Source: Phascolarctobacterium succinatutens CAG:287
Lineage (GTDB): Bacteria > Bacillota > Negativicutes > Acidaminococcales > Acidaminococcaceae
NCBI RefSeq assembly: GCF_000434895.1
Contig: NZ_FR892762.1
Span: 1-24,903, forward strand
Direction of reading: 5' to 3'
DNA: 24,903 nt
The translations under genes were made by a program, and so were the position numbers. Below, one piece after another: positions 22,473 to 24,903 of the stretch. Below the pieces are notes generated by a model. The model did no database searches. It had not been told where the DNA came from and saw only the letters and a list, made by a program, of their open reading frames with translations. Each line of letters opens with the position of its first letter. Position 1 is the first letter of the stretch.

Positions 22473-22596
22473 TGCCGATACACTCCAGACAAATTGTCGC
22501 TGCCTTGCGCCAGACGGCAAGATATTCTCTGTTGCAGATACCATATGTCAGCATGGCGGCAGCGCTCAGAAGGATTAAAATACGTGTTATTTTCAT
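22465..22596 (-). CDS. 43-residue membrane protein with C-terminal CXXC motif (CD1871A family-like)
   Basis: This gene is short enough to be missed by usual length limits. ATG is at 22596, with AGGAGG at 22607-22612 upstream; TAA ends at 22465. The product has one hydrophobic helix (MKITRILILLSAAAMLTYGI), then NREYLAVWRKAATICLECIGIG ending in the C-L-E-C pair and GIG. This tail matches my memory of the tiny CXXC family named after C. difficile CD1871A, whose genes sit directly before 4Fe-4S polyferredoxin genes. Here the stop overlaps the polyferredoxin start by eight bases, implying coupled translation. The cysteines may receive or pass electrons or bind a cluster; no function is established. 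Confidence 0.83.
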   Translation of the reverse strand: MKITRILILLSAAAMLTYGICNREYLAVWRKAATICLECIGIG

Positions 22597-22629
22597 AGCA
22601 AGCAGACCTCCTATATAATTACTAAGAAT

Positions 22630-22638
22630 ATTCTAGCA
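22630..22638 (-). promoter_or_regulatory. extended -10 promoter of the minus-strand redox operon
   Basis: On the minus strand TGC-TAGAAT (TAGAAT at 22635-22630) forms an extended -10, about 34 bases before the CXXC gene. The -35 region is poor. Confidence 0.5.
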
Positions 22639-22639
22639 T

Positions 22640-22863
22640 ATACAATGAAATTTTACTATGAATGCATGACTATACATTATTGAGGTTGGGTAGCAAATAG
22701 CAGAAAATAATATTAAATTATTTCTATCCGCGTGTTGCAATGATTTTCTGACTGGTGTTGTATGGATAAAAGCGTATGAACAGGCTATAATAAAAACAGA
22801 TAATGCAATGGAAGAATATAGGTCGCGAAATAGTATTTGTAAATGAGCAATTTAAAAAAATCC
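22640..22863. other. gene-free divergent intergenic region
   Basis: Together with its flanking promoters this is a 334-base gap (22597-22930). It is AT-rich, with many stop codons in all frames. A TATAAT at 22786-22791 lacks a partner -35. I see no RNA gene, repeat or operator that I can name. Confidence 0.6.
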
Positions 22864-22892
22864 TTGCAAAATGGGCAAAAACAAGGTAAAAT
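22864..22892 (+). promoter_or_regulatory. promoter of the SCIFF locus
   Basis: TTGCAA (22864-22869) and TAAAAT (22887-22892) are 17 bases apart, 38 bases before the peptide ATG. Confidence 0.75.
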
Positions 22893-22930
22893 AAAACAAG
22901 TAATAATATATTTTTTTGGAGGTAATCGTT

Positions 22931-23077
22931 ATGCGTAAACACATCAAAACTGTTAATAAAGCAATGCTGAACAAAACTCTGCGTACCGGTGGCTGCGGCG
23001 AGTGCCCGGCTTCCTGCCAATCCGCTTGCAAAACTTCCTGCACCGTTGGCAACCAGGTTTGCGAACACTGCAAATAA
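22931..23077 (+). CDS. SCIFF ranthipeptide precursor, with seven cysteines
   Basis: This 48-residue gene encodes the precursor of a ribosomally made, modified peptide. The leader (MRKHIKTVNKAMLNKTLRTG) keeps the KHIKT and TGGCGEC features of the SCIFF family (Six Cysteines in Forty-Five residues). The core has Cys22, 25, 29, 33, 37 and 44 in the family spacing (GGCGECPASCQSACKTSC, then VCEHCK). A seventh, Cys47, lies three residues after the sixth, close to the C-terminus. The maturase makes thioether links between Cys and downstream residues. A strong TTTGGAGG ribosome site precedes the ATG. The peptide's biological role is unknown across the family. No exporter or protease gene is beside it in this window. 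Confidence 0.96.
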   Translation: MRKHIKTVNKAMLNKTLRTGGCGECPASCQSACKTSCTVGNQVCEHCK

Positions 23078-23092
23078 TATCTGAGCTTAATG

Positions 23093-23123
23093 CAGCTCCC
23101 TGTCTGGTGCAGGGGGCTGTTTT
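23093..23123 (+). terminator. hairpin between SCIFF peptide and maturase genes (partial terminator)
   Basis: A 10-bp stem (CAGCTCCCTG at 23093-23102 with CAGGGGGCTG at 23110-23119, one G-T pair) has loop TCTGGTG and is followed by TTTT. The T run is short, so some readthrough to the maturase is expected. Confidence 0.75.
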
Positions 23124-23154
23124 ACTATCTATGCAAAAAGAAAGGTTGGAATAC

Positions 23155-24552
23155 ATGCTGATACATAAAATGCGTCTTGATGATAATATGGCTGTGCTGG
23201 ATATCAACAGCGGTGCCGTTCATCTTGTAGACGATGTTATTTACGATTTACTCGATTATTATGATGGCAGCAACGATGCTGAGGCTATGGCTGCTTTGAA
23301 GGATAAATACAGCGAAGAGGATTTGCGCGATGCATTGGAAGAAATGCACGGCCTGCAGGATCAAGGTCTGCTTTTCAGCCCTTCCTTTGATGTACCGCCG
23401 ACTTTTGCAGAAAAGCCGATTGTCAAATCCCTGTGCCTGCTTGTAACCCATGACTGCAATCTGCGCTGCGGTTACTGCTTTGCCGACACAGGTTCCTTTG
23501 GTGGCTGCCGTCAGCTCATGAGCAAGGAAACTGCGGAAAAGGCTATCGAGTTTGCTATTGAAGGCAGCAAGAAGCGCCATAACCTGGAGCTGGATATGTT
23601 TGGCGGTGAACCGCTGATGAACTGGCCGGTTGTTGTTCATATTACCGAATATGTACGCCGTCGCGAAAAAGAAACCGGCAAGAATATTAAACTGACTTTG
23701 ACAACCAACGGTACTCTTTTGAATGATGATAATATCAAATTCCTCAACGATAACCGTGTTATGCTGGTTCTGAGCCTGGATGGCAAGAAGGAAACTCATG
23801 ACGCTATGCGTCCGTTCCCGAATAAAGCCGGCAGCTATGATGCAGCTGTACGCGGCTTTAAGAAGGTAATTGACAGCCGTGAGGGCAAAAACTACTATCT
23901 GCGCGGAACCTATACCCATTTCAGCACCCATTTCTGTGAGGATGTGCTGGATATGACTAAGGTTGGCAAGGAAATTTCCGTAGAACCCGTAGTAGGCATT
24001 GATGAACCCTGGGTATTGACCGAGGAAGATCTGCCGGTAATTTTCGATGAATACGATAAGCTGGCGCGTGCATATCTGGAGCGTCGTCGTGAAGGCAATC
24101 CCTTTGACTTCTTCCATTTCAATGTAGCACTTGATAACGGTCCGTGCGTAGCTAAGCGCTTGGCAGGCTGCGGCGCCGGTCATGAATACTATTGCATTAC
24201 TGCTGATGGCGATATTTACCCGTGCCATCAGTTTGTAGGCCGCGAACAATATAAGATGGGTACCTTGGATACCGGTATTGTTACACCTGAGATGGTGCAG
24301 AAGTTCCGTCATACCCATGTTCTTACTAAGCCGGAGTGCAGCAAATGCTGGGCACGCTTCTTCTGTAGCGGTGGCTGCCACGCCAATGCGGATTTAATTA
24401 ACGGCGATATTACCAAGCCGTATGAGTATGGCTGTCGTCTGCAAAAGAAACGTCTGGAGAATGCTATCATTGTTCAGGCTCTTTTGTCTGCTGAAGCACA
24501 GGAAGGCGAGGACCTGCGTCCGCATATCAACAATTTCACTTACGAAAAATAA
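23155..24552 (+). CDS. radical SAM SCIFF peptide maturase (thioether-forming, SPASM)
   Basis: The 465-residue enzyme is the CteB-type partner of the SCIFF peptide. The N-terminal part (MLIHKMRLDDNMAVLDINSG, then a small peptide-binding region to about residue 85) recognises the leader. The radical SAM motif is CNLRCGYC (Cys101, Cys105, Cys108), followed by LDMFGGEPLMNW. The C-terminal SPASM/twitch part has GCGAGHEYYCITADGDIYPC and CSKCWARFFCSGGCHANAD plus a last Cys in YEYGC, for two auxiliary 4Fe-4S clusters. The frame is open to 23002, inside the peptide gene. ATG 23155 is chosen because AAAGG precedes it by nine bases and the protein then starts like the family. ATG 23131 is less well placed. 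Confidence 0.95.
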   Translation: MLIHKMRLDDNMAVLDINSGAVHLVDDVIYDLLDYYDGSNDAEAMAALKDKYSEEDLRDALEEMHGLQDQGLLFSPSFDVPPTFAEKPIVKSLCLLVTHDCNLRCGYCFADTGSFGGCRQLMSKETAEKAIEFAIEGSKKRHNLELDMFGGEPLMNWPVVVHITEYVRRREKETGKNIKLTLTTNGTLLNDDNIKFLNDNRVMLVLSLDGKKETHDAMRPFPNKAGSYDAAVRGFKKVIDSREGKNYYLRGTYTHFSTHFCEDVLDMTKVGKEISVEPVVGIDEPWVLTEEDLPVIFDEYDKLARAYLERRREGNPFDFFHFNVALDNGPCVAKRLAGCGAGHEYYCITADGDIYPCHQFVGREQYKMGTLDTGIVTPEMVQKFRHTHVLTKPECSKCWARFFCSGGCHANADLINGDITKPYEYGCRLQKKRLENAIIVQALLSAEAQEGEDLRPHINNFTYEK

Positions 24553-24566
24553 TAGCTTTTTACTAG

Positions 24567-24595
24567 TGCGCTCTGCGAAAGCAGAGCGCATTTTT
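24567..24595 (+). terminator. terminator after the SCIFF maturase gene
   Basis: A perfect 10-bp stem (TGCGCTCTGC / GCAGAGCGCA) with a GAAA tetraloop is followed by five T. Confidence 0.97.
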
Positions 24596-24857
24596 ACGTT
24601 CTCGTCGATAATAGTGAAAAATGCCGGAAAAAAACAAGCAGGAAATTTGCTGCTGAGAAAGAAAAAAATCTCGAAAATTTTTCGGGAGAAAGTGATTTTT
24701 TTACGCAGAATTTGCCGTTTTTCGGTAGAAAATCTAACTTTTTTTGAACTTTTTTCAAGAAATTTTGATGCCGAAAAAGGCGATAACCAAGCATAGTTGT
24801 TTTTCCACGAATCCTAGTGTTTCGCGAAAAAATGTTAAAAAAGCAACAAAAAAGGTG
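24596..24857. other. AT-rich gene-free stretch with repeated A and T runs
   Basis: No credible gene is seen; short open frames here lack ribosome sites and are low-complexity. Runs of five to seven A or T recur roughly every 10 to 20 bases (for example near 24629, 24663, 24697, 24739 and 24749), which may bend the DNA upstream of the next promoter. Small palindromes such as CGAAAATTTTTCG are present. Confidence 0.55.
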
Positions 24858-24886
24858 TTGACATAATGCAGGTCACATGGTATTAT
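24858..24886 (+). promoter_or_regulatory. strong promoter reading out of the right edge
   Basis: Consensus TTGACA (24858-24863) and TATTAT (24881-24886) are spaced by 17 bases. The transcript would start near 24893, with the window ending ten bases later, so the gene it drives is not seen. A stable RNA operon is possible. Confidence 0.8.
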
Positions 24887-24903
24887 ATACAAGTCGACGC
24901 GAT

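Noticed and set aside
22473..22544. Extended N-terminus of the polyferredoxin or a frameshift joining it to the upstream CXXC frame
   Set aside because: The upstream frame ends with its own stop and has its own ribosome site and recognisable tail, so these are two overlapping genes and not one broken gene.
24422..24796. Open frame running past the end of the maturase gene, and its minus-strand counterpart at 24594-24794
   Set aside because: It starts inside the maturase, runs through a strong terminator, and is low-complexity Lys/Phe-rich sequence without a ribosome site.

Overview
The window looks like chromosomal core DNA of an anaerobic member of the Bacillota. The evidence is the rapZ-yvcK-whiA order, a CIRCE element before groESL, a GerMN lipoprotein next to an AMIN-domain amidase, a SCIFF ranthipeptide locus, BirA-type operators on biotin genes and clean sigma-A-like promoters. 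A Negativicutes or Clostridia origin (perhaps Phascolarctobacterium/Acidaminococcus-like) is my impression from protein flavour only, since no rRNA is present. Almost all genes are on the + strand; the one exception is a three-gene redox operon near 21.1-22.6 kb.

Layout. 1-2.1 kb: the 3' end of a membrane transporter (probably a sodium/glutamate-type symporter) and a cytoplasmic gamma-glutamyltransferase-like enzyme. 2.3-4.2 kb: acpS and a fused NAD(P)H-hydrate repair enzyme. 4.3-6.1 kb: an exported cell-wall amidase and a GerMN lipoprotein. 6.2-8.8 kb: tsaE-tsaB-rimI-tsaD, four overlapping genes for tRNA t6A modification. 8.84-8.96 kb: a dense, same-orientation cluster of DnaA-box-like 9-mers. 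9.0-11.0 kb: a PdtaS/EutW-like histidine kinase and its ANTAR response regulator. 11.1-13.4 kb: CIRCE-controlled groES-groEL. 13.4-14.7 kb: a split chromate-type transporter. 14.7-15.9 kb: bioB behind two BirA-type operators. 15.9-16.1 kb: 103-bp tandem repeats. 16.2-20.4 kb: rapZ, yvcK, whiA and a membrane-anchored polysaccharide deacetylase. 20.4-21.1 kb: bioY behind a third matching BirA-type operator. 21.1-22.6 kb (- strand): a 43-residue CXXC protein, a membrane polyferredoxin and a TlpA-like thioredoxin lipoprotein. 22.9-24.6 kb: a SCIFF precursor peptide and its radical SAM maturase. The right edge carries a strong promoter pointing out of the window.

How the genes work together. bioB and bioY share one operator design (7-bp half-sites 13 bp apart) and so probably form one biotin-sensing regulon. 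The tsa genes form one translationally coupled unit. The minus-strand trio probably moves electrons or reducing power to thiols outside the membrane. The SCIFF pair makes a thioether-cross-linked peptide, with a hairpin between the two genes that would favour precursor over enzyme.

The observations most worth a second look are the DnaA-box cluster after tsaD, the seven-cysteine SCIFF peptide, the paired BirA operators, an in-frame insertion inside the conserved DDGG-SGR motif of YvcK, and the tiny CXXC gene that an ORF length cutoff would miss.
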